7,237 bases of DNA from Planctomycetaceae bacterium (GTDB lineage Bacteria; Planctomycetota; Planctomycetia; Isosphaerales; Isosphaeraceae): NCBI GenBank assembly GCA_019232645.1, contig JAFANO010000672.1:1-7237 (forward strand), in the 5' to 3' direction. Position numbers and translations under genes: made by a program. Of this stretch, positions 1-5,323 are shown in pieces. The first letter of the stretch is position 1. The number at the start of each line of letters is the position of its first letter. Below the pieces are notes generated by a model that was given only the letters and a program-made list of their open reading frames with translations, did not search any database and had not been told where the DNA came from.

Positions 1-116
1 ACATGGCAAGCGTGGCCGGAACGGTCCATTCACGGATCGCTGGATCGCCGTCATGACGGACGACGGTTGGTCTCTCCCTCATACGGGTCCCAGGAAGTTT
101 GTGCACCGATCTGTTG

Positions 117-147
117 ATTTGAAATTTGAAATCTCAAATGTGAGATC
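117..147. repeat. AT-rich island with two mutually exclusive small hairpins
   Basis: A tandem heptamer ATTTGAA (117-123 and 124-130) is followed by ATCTCAAATGTGAGATC. Two perfect 6-bp stems can form. ATTTGA (124-129) pairs with TCAAAT (134-139) around a 4-base loop. ATCTCA (131-136) pairs with TGAGAT (141-146) around a 4-base loop. They share bases 134-136, so only one can form at a time. The AT content contrasts sharply with the surrounding GC-rich DNA. It could be an operator, a protein-binding site or a piece of dispersed AT-rich repeat. The stems are seen directly; any function is inference. Confidence 0.45.
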
Positions 148-172
148 CGGTCAAAGGGCACAAAAGATCCGG
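143..172. repeat. 8-base direct repeat AGATCCGG, 22-base period
   Basis: AGATCCGG occurs at 143-150 and again at 165-172. The starts are 22 bases apart, about two helical turns, which would put both copies on the same face of the DNA, as for a dimeric or tandem regulator. The two copies are exact, but short repeats can arise by chance, and no regulator gene lies beside them. Confidence 0.25.
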
Positions 173-242
173 AATGCGTCGTATTCATTTGCTCTCGCCC
201 CCCGAGGATTTCACCGGCACCGCCGGCCGTGGATGCCGGTTA

Positions 243-270
243 CGACCGAAGTTTGAGACGGTCTCGGTCG
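243..270. repeat. Inverted repeat in the leader of the efflux gene
   Basis: CGACCGA (243-249) is the exact reverse complement of TCGGTCG (264-270), giving a 7-bp stem with a 14-base loop. Inside it lies a second palindrome, GAGAC-G-GTCTC (255-265), overlapping the right arm. The site is about 105 bases upstream of the efflux start codon. It may be an operator or an mRNA hairpin; nothing here identifies a cognate regulator. Confidence 0.3.
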
Positions 271-356
271 ATCTCTCCAGTGATGCGTTGAGGAGCGCCG
301 GAGGGGGGGCGAGGGGTGCCATCGTGTCCCCGGCAAGCATCCGCCGATCCATTCCC

Positions 357-367
357 AGGGAGGGGAG
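357..367 (+). promoter_or_regulatory. Ribosome binding site that fixes the efflux gene start
   Basis: AGGGAGGGGAG ends 8 bases before the ATG at 376. This supports that ATG, rather than the in-frame candidate at 316, as the start. The protein from 376 also begins directly with a signal peptide. Confidence 0.65.
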
Positions 368-375
368 CCGGATCC

Positions 376-1956
376 ATGATGCGTCGTGTCGCCGGATGGG
401 GACCGGGGATTTTGATCGCCTTGGGCCTGGAAGTCCCCGCGGTGGTCGCCCAGAATCCGACGATCGAGCGGCCCGACACGACCCGAGTCCCCGGCTCCAC
501 GAGCCTCGGCCCCTTGCCCGGCTCGGGGGGGACGCGCGGCGGTGCTCCCTCCGATCTCGGGACCTTCCTCGGCGGTCGGCCCGGCCCTTCGGTCCCGCGC
601 GTCCCTTCCAGCATCTCCGAGCCTGGGCCAGGGTTCGCAATCCCACCCGGTCCCGGGTTCACTGTCCCTCGCGTCGCACCCTTGGCGGAAGGTTCCCCTT
701 CCGGCCCGCTCGACGTCCCCGCGGGGGCCGAAGACATCGGGCCACCCGGTGGCTTGACCCTCGACGCGGCCATCGAGCGCCTCGTCCAGGAGAACCTTGA
801 TCTGCGTGCGCAGCTCCACGAGATCCCCAAGGCGCGGGCCGACATCCTGACCGCGGGCCTCCGCGCCAACCCGATCTTCTATGCCGATTCCCAGCTCATC
901 CCCTATGGGACCTTTTCGAAGGCTCGCCCGGGCGGGCCGAACCAGTTCGACATCAACATCAGCTATCCGCTCGACCCCTCGCACAAGCGGCAGGCACGGA
1001 CCCTCGTGGCGTGCCAGGCCCGGATCGTCCTGGAGGCACAGTATCAGGATGCCGTCCGGCAGCAGATCGATCGCCTCTACAGCGCCTTCGTGTCGATCCT
1101 GAGCGCCCGCGAAACGGTCCGCTATGCACGGGCCAGCGTCTCGGGGCTCGCCCAGCTCCTGGACAAGACGCAGGAGCTGCAGAGGGCGGGCGAGAGCAGC
1201 CGGGGCGACATCGAGCGGATCAAGATCCAGCTCAATTCCGCCCGGATTGGCCTGGCCGACGCGGAGGAAGCGCTCCGAAACGCCAAGCGGTCCCTCACGC
1301 CTTTGCTCCGGATCCCGCTGTCCGAGGCCGAGGCCCTCGAGCTCCGAGGCGCGATCACCGACCGGGCCCAGCCTCCCCCTCCCGGAGACGACCTGATCCG
1401 GATCGCGCTGGCCTGCCGCCCCGACCTGGCCGCCGCACGCCTGGGGATCGGGTTGGCCGAGGCGGATGTGAGACTGGCCCGTGCCGAGCGATTCCAGGAT
1501 GTCTACCTGCTCTACCAGCCCTACACATTCCAGAACAATACCCCGTTCGATGCCAGGAGCGCCCACTCCTGGGCCCTGGGCGTGACCGTCCCGATGCCGC
1601 TCTACAACCGCAATCAAGGAAACATCCGGCGCGCCCGGGTCAACGTCTCGCAAACACAGACGCAACTGGCCGCGCTGGAGCTGCGCATCGGCACCGAGGT
1701 CCGTCAGGCGGAGCGGGAGTACGCGATGACGCGGTCCGCGGTCGCCGGCATCGAGCAGGACATCTTACCAGGCGCCCTCCGGGTGCGAGACGAGACTTTG
1801 CGCCGATACCAGCAGGGCGAGACCGGCTTCGTCGACTACGTGGTCGCGCAGCGGGAATACAACGACATCATCCGCCAGTACCGCGACACCCAGGTCCGGC
1901 ACCGGCGGAGCATGCTCGCCCTCAACACGGCCGTGGGACAGCGGATCTTGCCCTGA
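376..1956 (+). CDS. TolC-family outer-membrane efflux protein (CzcC/CusC-like)
   Basis: A 526-residue outer-membrane channel component, expected to form a trimeric tunnel exporting metals or small molecules for a tripartite pump. Residues 1-25 look like a signal peptide: MMRR, a hydrophobic stretch, then a probable cut after VVA before QN. Residues 26-125 are rich in Pro, Gly and Ser and include a doubled PGPGF motif (83-87 and 91-95 region). The TolC-like alpha-helical repeat begins at about 127 (LTLDAAIERLVQEN), with a second repeat from roughly 345 to the end. The segment VPMPLYNRNQGN (405-416) is the conserved loop typical of CzcC/CusC-type members and separates these from classical TolC. 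The C-terminal helix (GETGFVDYVVAQREYND) also fits. ATG 376 is chosen for its ribosome binding site and signal peptide; an in-frame extension to 316 is unlikely. The usual family length is about 420-480 residues, and the extra is the linker. No RND pump or adaptor gene lies in the window, so the substrate is unknown. Confidence 0.88.
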   Translation: MMRRVAGWGPGILIALGLEVPAVVAQNPTIERPDTTRVPGSTSLGPLPGSGGTRGGAPSDLGTFLGGRPGPSVPRVPSSISEPGPGFAIPPGPGFTVPRVAPLAEGSPSGPLDVPAGAEDIGPPGGLTLDAAIERLVQENLDLRAQLHEIPKARADILTAGLRANPIFYADSQLIPYGTFSKARPGGPNQFDINISYPLDPSHKRQARTLVACQARIVLEAQYQDAVRQQIDRLYSAFVSILSARETVRYARASVSGLAQLLDKTQELQRAGESSRGDIERIKIQLNSARIGLADAEEALRNAKRSLTPLLRIPLSEAEALELRGAITDRAQPPPPGDDLIRIALACRPDLAAARLGIGLAEADVRLARAERFQDVYLLYQPYTFQNNTPFDARSAHSWALGVTVPMPLYNRNQGNIRRARVNVSQTQTQLAALELRIGTEVRQAEREYAMTRSAVAGIEQDILPGALRVRDETLRRYQQGETGFVDYVVAQREYNDIIRQYRDTQVRHRRSMLALNTAVGQRILP

Positions 1957-1961
1957 CTCGA

Positions 1962-2486
1962 TCAGTGGGCCGTCGTGACGGGCGCCTCCCCACCCAGGGG
2001 GATCCAGACATCCTGGCCCACGCTGATCCGCACGCGGCGCGTGGGCCGTCCGTGGGGGTCGATCTCGAAGGGCTCAGGGTCGAACTCGACTTCCAGGTTC
2101 TCCTTGCTCCGGTCCCACGTCAGCCCCGTGACCATGCCGATCCTCACCGTCCCGCGGTAGACGGGATCGCCCAAGGACACGTCGGGCCTGGCCCCCTGAA
2201 GCGTCCCCCTCCCCACATGGCCGGGCGTGTCGCCCAGATACTTCGCGTCGAAGCTCTGGGTCACCTGGAACTCGAACCGCCCCCGCGTGGGGGCCGGGGC
2301 GGGTTGCTGCGCGGAGATGGCGATCTGCCAGGCCACCAGCGATACCGCGACCAGGCTCACCGCCAGGGCCACACTCTGCCATCGTCGTAGAGTGCCCAGC
2401 GGGATGAACCCCCGGGCCCGGATGACGTACCCGACCGCCTTGGCCAAGTCGGTGCCGAGGTTTAAGACCAGCGTGATGACCGCCAT
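1962..2486 (-). CDS. Small membrane-anchored protein of unknown function
   Basis: A 174-residue protein that I do not recognise with confidence. Residues 1-37 contain several arginines (R23, R25, R34, R35). One clear membrane segment follows at about 38-57 (SVALAVSLVAVSLVAWQIAI), then a short Gln/Pro/Ala linker (60-66) and a soluble domain to the end. Basic residues before the membrane segment predict a cytoplasmic N-terminus and a periplasmic domain. That domain has a pattern with GDPVYRGTVRIGMVTGLTWD (106-125) and VEFDPEP that loosely resembles the start of an MCE/MlaD domain; this is only a pattern impression. ATG at 2486 is chosen because GAGGGA lies 10 bases upstream and the sequence from it looks natural. 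A GTG at 2528 would add 14 residues (ESRNHVESRDIQG and neighbours) with a weaker ribosome binding site. It converges with the efflux gene, the two stop codons lying 5 bases apart, and has its own candidate promoter upstream. Confidence 0.72.
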   Translation of the reverse strand: MAVITLVLNLGTDLAKAVGYVIRARGFIPLGTLRRWQSVALAVSLVAVSLVAWQIAISAQQPAPAPTRGRFEFQVTQSFDAKYLGDTPGHVGRGTLQGARPDVSLGDPVYRGTVRIGMVTGLTWDRSKENLEVEFDPEPFEIDPHGRPTRRVRISVGQDVWIPLGGEAPVTTAH

Positions 2487-2563
2487 TCCCTGGATGTCCC
2501 TCGACTCGACGTGGTTCCGGCTTTCCACACATCTCGCTGCAACCCTCTTTGGATCGGAGAAAA

Positions 2564-2593
2564 ATTATACAACGTATCGCCCTGCCCTCTCCA
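2564..2593 (-). promoter_or_regulatory. Candidate sigma-70 type promoter for the anchored protein
   Basis: Read leftwards, a perfect TATAAT -10 box lies at 2569-2564. TGGAGA at 2593-2588 matches 4 of 6 bases of the -35 consensus, with an 18-base spacer. Transcription would start near 2557, leaving a leader of about 70 bases before the ATG at 2486. A perfect TATAAT is rare by chance in DNA this rich in GC, but the -35 match is weak. Confidence 0.5.
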
Positions 2594-2752
2594 GGCTTGA
2601 AGACGGAAAATCGCTTGTGATGTGCGGAAAATAGGGTGGATGCCGGTCATGGAGATCGTGTGGCCCTCGGAGTACGAGGTGACCCGGCTCTCCATAGCGA
2701 TCGGGTTCGTCACACTTTCACGGACACGGCGCAATCCTTAGCATGAGGCAGC

Positions 2753-2785
2753 GGGCCTGATCTGCAGGCCCCCCGAGAGGTCGGG
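2753..2785 (+). promoter_or_regulatory. Two tandem hairpins in the oxidoreductase leader
   Basis: GGGCCTG (2753-2759) pairs perfectly with CAGGCCC (2765-2771) around a 5-base loop. Directly adjoining it, CCCGA (2772-2776) pairs with TCGGG (2781-2785) around the loop GAGG. The pair ends 25 bases before the ribosome binding site at 2811. There is no T-run, so this is not a standard terminator. It could affect mRNA stability or translation, or form a regulator site. It matches no riboswitch that I know. Confidence 0.35.
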
Positions 2786-2810
2786 ATCCTCGAGAGAACA
2801 GTGTCGAAGA

Positions 2811-2816
2811 AAGGAG
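2811..2816 (+). promoter_or_regulatory. Ribosome binding site that fixes the oxidoreductase start
   Basis: AAGGAG is followed after 8 bases by ATG at 2825. This favours that ATG over the in-frame GTG at 2801, which lies upstream of the site and would add SKKGALP before the conserved beta strand. Confidence 0.75.
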
Positions 2817-2824
2817 CGCTGCCG

Positions 2825-4198
2825 ATGCCTCAGTACGACGCCATTGTGATCGGCTCCGGCCAGGCCGGGAACCCCCTCTCGCAGAAGCTGGCCGACCGGG
2901 GCTGGGCCGTGGCGCTGATCGAGAGGGAACACCTGGGCGGGACCTGCGTCAACACGGGCTGCACGCCGACCAAGACGATGATCGCCTCCGCCCAGGTCGC
3001 CCACTACGCGCGAAACGCCGACAAGTGGGGGGTGCGCGCCGGGGAGATCCGCGTCGATCTGTCCGGGGTCGTCGCCCGCAAAGACCGGGTCGTGGAGCAG
3101 TGGCGCTCCGGACAGGAACGGAAGGTCCAGGAGCGGAAGGCCCTTCACCTTTACCGCGGGCATGCCCGGTTCATCGGCCCGCACCAGGTCCGCGTCGGCG
3201 AAGAGGTGCTCGAGAGCGAGCGCATCTTCATCGACACCGGCACCCGGCCGGACATCCCGCTCCTGGAAGGGCTCGGGGGGGTCGACTCCCTGGACAACGC
3301 CAGCATCATGCGGTTGACCGAAGTGCCTGACCACCTGCTCGTCCTCGGGGGAGGTTACGTCGGCCTGGAGTTCGGGCAGATGTTCCGCCGGTTCGGCAGC
3401 CGCGTGACCATCGTCCACCGCGCTCAGCAGCTCCTTCCCCGCGAGGACGCCGATGTCGCGGGTTCTCTGCAACATGCGCTGGAGGGCGAAGGCCTTCGTG
3501 TTGTCCTGGGCGCCACGACGACCCGCGCCGAGGAGCAGGACGGCCGGGTCGCCCTCACGGTGGAGGCGGGGGGTACCACCGAGACTGTGCGCGGGTCGCA
3601 CCTGCTGGTCGCCACGGGACGCAGGCCCAACACGGATGACCTGGGACTGGAAGACGCCGGGGTGCAGACCGACCGCCGGGGGTTCATCCGCGTGAACAGC
3701 CGGCTTGAGACGAGCGTGCCGGGCGTCTGGGCCCTGGGGGACGTCAAGGGCGGGCCGGCCTTCACACACATCTCGTTCAACGACTATCAAATCGTCTATG
3801 CCAACCTCATCGAGGGAAAAGCCCTCACCACCGACAACCGCCTGGTCCCCTACGCCGTGTTCACCGACCCCCAACTCGGCCGTGTCGGCCTGACCGAGAA
3901 GGAGGCGCGGGCGGCGGGGCGACGGCTCAAGGTCGGCACGATCCCGATGGCCTGGGTCGCCCGCGCCATCGAGCGGGACGAGACGGCCGGGCTGATGAAG
4001 CTCGTGGTCGATGCCGACACCGACCGGATCCTCGGCGCGGCGATCCTGGCTACGGAGGGTGGCGAGCTGGTGCAGATCCTCCATGCCGTCATGCTCGCCG
4101 GCGCCCCCTACACGCTCTTGAAAGGAGCAATCTACATCCATCCAACTCTGGCGGAGGGTTTCTGGACCCTCATGGAACAAGTCAAGCCGGTTGACTGA
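2825..4198 (+). CDS. FAD-dependent NAD(P)-disulfide oxidoreductase, MerA/RclA-like
   Basis: A 457-residue flavoenzyme of the class I pyridine nucleotide-disulfide oxidoreductase family, probably a cytoplasmic homodimer passing electrons from NAD(P)H through FAD to a cysteine pair. The FAD-binding GSGQAG is at 10-15, with the ADP-ribose-binding acidic residue E33. The redox cysteines are C41 and C46 in GGTCVNTGCTPTK. The NAD(P) fold has GGGYVGLEFG at 175-184. ATGRRPNT (263-270) and the second FAD contact GVWALGDV (300-307) are intact. The dimerisation domain ends with HPTLAE (439-444), carrying the His-Glu pair that in this family acts on the active-site thiol. At the end of the second beta strand, H198-R199 replace the Glu usual in NADH-using lipoamide dehydrogenases, which hints at NADPH. 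There is no N-terminal metal-binding domain and no C-terminal Cys-Cys, so it is not a canonical mercuric reductase; the substrate is unknown. No neighbouring gene suggests a pathway. Confidence 0.9.
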   Translation: MPQYDAIVIGSGQAGNPLSQKLADRGWAVALIEREHLGGTCVNTGCTPTKTMIASAQVAHYARNADKWGVRAGEIRVDLSGVVARKDRVVEQWRSGQERKVQERKALHLYRGHARFIGPHQVRVGEEVLESERIFIDTGTRPDIPLLEGLGGVDSLDNASIMRLTEVPDHLLVLGGGYVGLEFGQMFRRFGSRVTIVHRAQQLLPREDADVAGSLQHALEGEGLRVVLGATTTRAEEQDGRVALTVEAGGTTETVRGSHLLVATGRRPNTDDLGLEDAGVQTDRRGFIRVNSRLETSVPGVWALGDVKGGPAFTHISFNDYQIVYANLIEGKALTTDNRLVPYAVFTDPQLGRVGLTEKEARAAGRRLKVGTIPMAWVARAIERDETAGLMKLVVDADTDRILGAAILATEGGELVQILHAVMLAGAPYTLLKGAIYIHPTLAEGFWTLMEQVKPVD

Positions 4199-4255
4199 AG
4201 CGATCACACCGGCCTAACCTTCCAACTAAGTAGCTCCATCTCGAATTTAAGCTCT

Positions 4256-4346
4256 TGTAGGGTCCGCTGTGCGGACCTTGACGGAAGAACCTGGAAATCA
4301 AGATGTCGCGAACCGCGTAGGGACGGTCCGCACAGCGGACCCTACA
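4256..4346. repeat. REPIN-like inverted pair of GTAG-headed palindromes
   Basis: A 22-base sequence at 4256-4277 is repeated as its exact reverse complement at 4325-4346, with a 47-base spacer. Each arm is itself a hairpin. On the left, GTAG (4257-4260) is followed by GGTCCGC-TGT-GCGGACC. On the right, GGTCCGC-ACA-GCGGACC is followed by CTAC (4342-4345). A short GTAG head followed by a palindrome is the hallmark of bacterial REP units, and two in inverted orientation form a REPIN/BIME. The right unit is additionally preceded by GTAGGG at 4317-4322, making it a longer imperfect palindrome. Such elements are thought to be moved by REP-associated tyrosine transposases (RAYTs) acting in trans. 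Its place between two convergent genes is typical, and it might also act as a bidirectional terminator or mRNA stabiliser. Copy number elsewhere in the genome cannot be seen. Confidence 0.75.
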
Positions 4347-4430
4347 CGATTTCACCAATCTGAGCGCATGATCCAAATCTGGAATGCTTGTGAGTCGCGC
4401 CTGGTGCAACCGGGGGATCGGCCGCCCGAC

Positions 4431-4453
4431 AGGCGACACCCCAACAGTCGCCT
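4431..4453 (-). terminator. Hairpin just behind pstB, possible terminator
   Basis: Read leftwards, AGGCGAC (4453-4447) pairs perfectly with GTCGCCT (4437-4431) around a 9-base loop, starting 3 bases after the pstB stop codon. No T-run follows, so it does not fit the intrinsic terminator model fully. It may mark the 3' end of the operon or protect the mRNA from exonucleases. Confidence 0.4.
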
Positions 4454-4456
4454 CGC

Positions 4457-5281
4457 CTAGCTGAACTCGCCCGCGACGTATTCCTTGGTCAGAGAATCGC
4501 GCGGATTCTCAAAGATCTGGGACGTGTCGCCATACTCCACGAGGTATCCCGTCCGACCCTGCCGGGTGTCGACGTAGAAGAAGGCGGTCTTGTCGGCGAC
4601 GCGGCGGGCCTGGTCCATGTTGTGGGTCACGATCACGATCGTGAATCGCTTCTTGAGCTCGAACATCAGCTCCTCGATCTTGCGCGTGGCGATCGGGTCG
4701 AGGGCCGAGCAGGGCTCGTCCATCAGGAGGATTTCGGGATCGGTCGCGATCGCGCGGGCGATGCAGAGGCGCTGCTGCTGTCCGCCCGAGAGCGACAGGC
4801 CGCTGTTCTTGAGCTTGTCCTTGACCTCGTCCCAGATCGCCGCGCTGCGCAGGGCTTGCTCGACCCGGGCCTCGACATCCCCCTTGTAGCGGTTGAGCCT
4901 CAGGCCGAACGCGACGTTCTTGAAGATGCTCATGGCGAACGGGTTGGGCAGCTGGAAGACCATGCCGATGTTGCGGCGGACCGCCACGGGATCGACCTGG
5001 TGGTCATAGATGTCCTGGCCGTCCAAGAGCACGTGCCCGACGAAGCGGAACCCCCGGATGAGGTCGTTCATCCGGTTCAGGCACCGCAGCGCCGTGCTCT
5101 TGCCGCACCCCGAGGGGCCGATGAACGCCGTGATCGTCCCCTTCTGAATCGAGAGCTGCGTGTCGCGCAGCGCCAGGAAATCTCCATAGTGGAGCGTGTT
5201 GATCAAGCAATCGATGACCGTGCCGTTGCTCGACGTGACGGCAGGCGCCCCGATCTGATTCAGACTCGCGTCGGCGGACAC
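4457..5281 (-). CDS. pstB: Phosphate ABC transporter ATP-binding protein PstB
   Basis: A 274-residue ATPase subunit that powers high-affinity phosphate import through PstC and PstA at the inner face of the cytoplasmic membrane. Every nucleotide-binding motif is present: A-loop tyrosine Y32, Walker [10 protein letters not shown] (55-63), Q-loop Q110 in MVFQLPNPF, signature LSGGQQQR (164-171), Walker B with ILLMDEP (184-190) and catalytic E189, and H-loop H220. RCLNRMNDL after Walker A and the LPNPF segment are characteristic of PstB rather than other ABC ATPases. The start is GTG at 5281, with GAGAGGAG 9 bases upstream. The N-terminal tail of about 20 residues makes it slightly longer than the 257-residue E. 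coli protein. It lies 42 bases after pstA. It is the last gene of the operon in this window; no phoU follows, and the next gene converges on it. Confidence 0.96.
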   Translation of the reverse strand: MSADASLNQIGAPAVTSSNGTVIDCLINTLHYGDFLALRDTQLSIQKGTITAFIGPSGCGKSTALRCLNRMNDLIRGFRFVGHVLLDGQDIYDHQVDPVAVRRNIGMVFQLPNPFAMSIFKNVAFGLRLNRYKGDVEARVEQALRSAAIWDEVKDKLKNSGLSLSGGQQQRLCIARAIATDPEILLMDEPCSALDPIATRKIEELMFELKKRFTIVIVTHNMDQARRVADKTAFFYVDTRQGRTGYLVEYGDTSQIFENPRDSLTKEYVAGEFS

Positions 5282-5290
5282 GATGTGCGG

Positions 5291-5298
5291 CTCCTCTC
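5291..5298 (-). promoter_or_regulatory. pstB ribosome binding site
   Basis: GAGAGGAG, read leftwards, ends 9 bases before the GTG start at 5281. It is a strong site that supports a GTG start and independent initiation of pstB within the operon. Confidence 0.65.
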
Positions 5299-5323
5299 TT
5301 GTGTGAACCGATCTGTGCTCGAA

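Larger units (their letters stand above)
1..375. other. Non-coding region upstream of the TolC-family gene
   Basis: No convincing gene is seen here. Open frames exist on both strands, but their translations are Arg/Pro/Ser-rich low-quality sequence without recognisable domains, and they run out of frame into the efflux gene. The region holds an AT-rich island (117-147), an 8-base direct repeat (143-150 and 165-172), a 28-base inverted repeat (243-270) and a purine-rich ribosome binding site (357-367). I looked for a sigma-70 promoter: TTGAAA occurs at 119-124 and again at 126-131, but nothing close to TATAAT lies 16-18 bases downstream of either, so no promoter is called. The left edge may contain the tail of a regulatory region for something outside the window. 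Confidence 0.6.
2487..2824. other. Divergent intergenic region between the anchored protein and the oxidoreductase
   Basis: It holds a candidate leftward promoter (2564-2593), a rightward leader with two tandem hairpins (2753-2785) and the ribosome binding site of the oxidoreductase (2811-2816). A 33-codon frame (2640-2741, +) and a 90-codon frame (2462-2734, -) exist but have no good ribosome binding site or recognisable content, so neither is called. No rightward promoter could be supported from the sequence. Confidence 0.55.

Noticed and set aside
211..1665. Open frame of 484 codons antisense to the TolC-family gene
   Set aside because: No recognisable domain or ribosome binding site; the sense strand encodes a clear TolC-family protein. 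It is a high-GC shadow.
1011..2390. Open frame of 459 codons (+) crossing the efflux gene and the anchored-protein gene
   Set aside because: It is out of frame with both real genes and has a Pro/Arg/Gly-rich translation with no domain. It spans a convergent gene boundary, as expected of a shadow.
2549..2577. Possible rightward promoter starting with TTGGAT at 2549
   Set aside because: No acceptable -10 box lies 16-18 bases downstream; the TATAAT nearby reads on the opposite strand.
2462..2734. Open frame of 90 codons on the minus strand upstream of the anchored protein
   Set aside because: It overlaps the candidate promoter and the start of the anchored-protein gene in another frame and shows no domain or ribosome binding site.
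2640..2741. Mini-gene of 33 codons (+) beginning MPVMEIVWPSEYEVTRL
   Set aside because: No properly spaced ribosome binding site, no recognisable family, and too short to judge from composition. It could be a remnant, but nothing supports expression.
2825..4198. Naming the flavoenzyme as mercuric reductase merA
   Set aside because: The C-terminal vicinal cysteines needed for Hg(II) handling and the N-terminal metal-binding domain are absent, and no mer genes flank it.
2738..4207. Open frame of 489 codons antisense to the whole oxidoreductase gene
   Set aside because: Its translation is Asp/Gly/Arg/Pro-rich with no domain, whereas the sense frame has every motif of a flavoenzyme. Long antisense frames are common in DNA with strong GC bias at third positions.
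4269..4460. Open frames on both strands across the convergent gap (4269-4460 + and 4182-4439 -)
   Set aside because: They are built from the REP doublet and its flanks; such palindromic DNA often stays open by chance, and the products resemble nothing.
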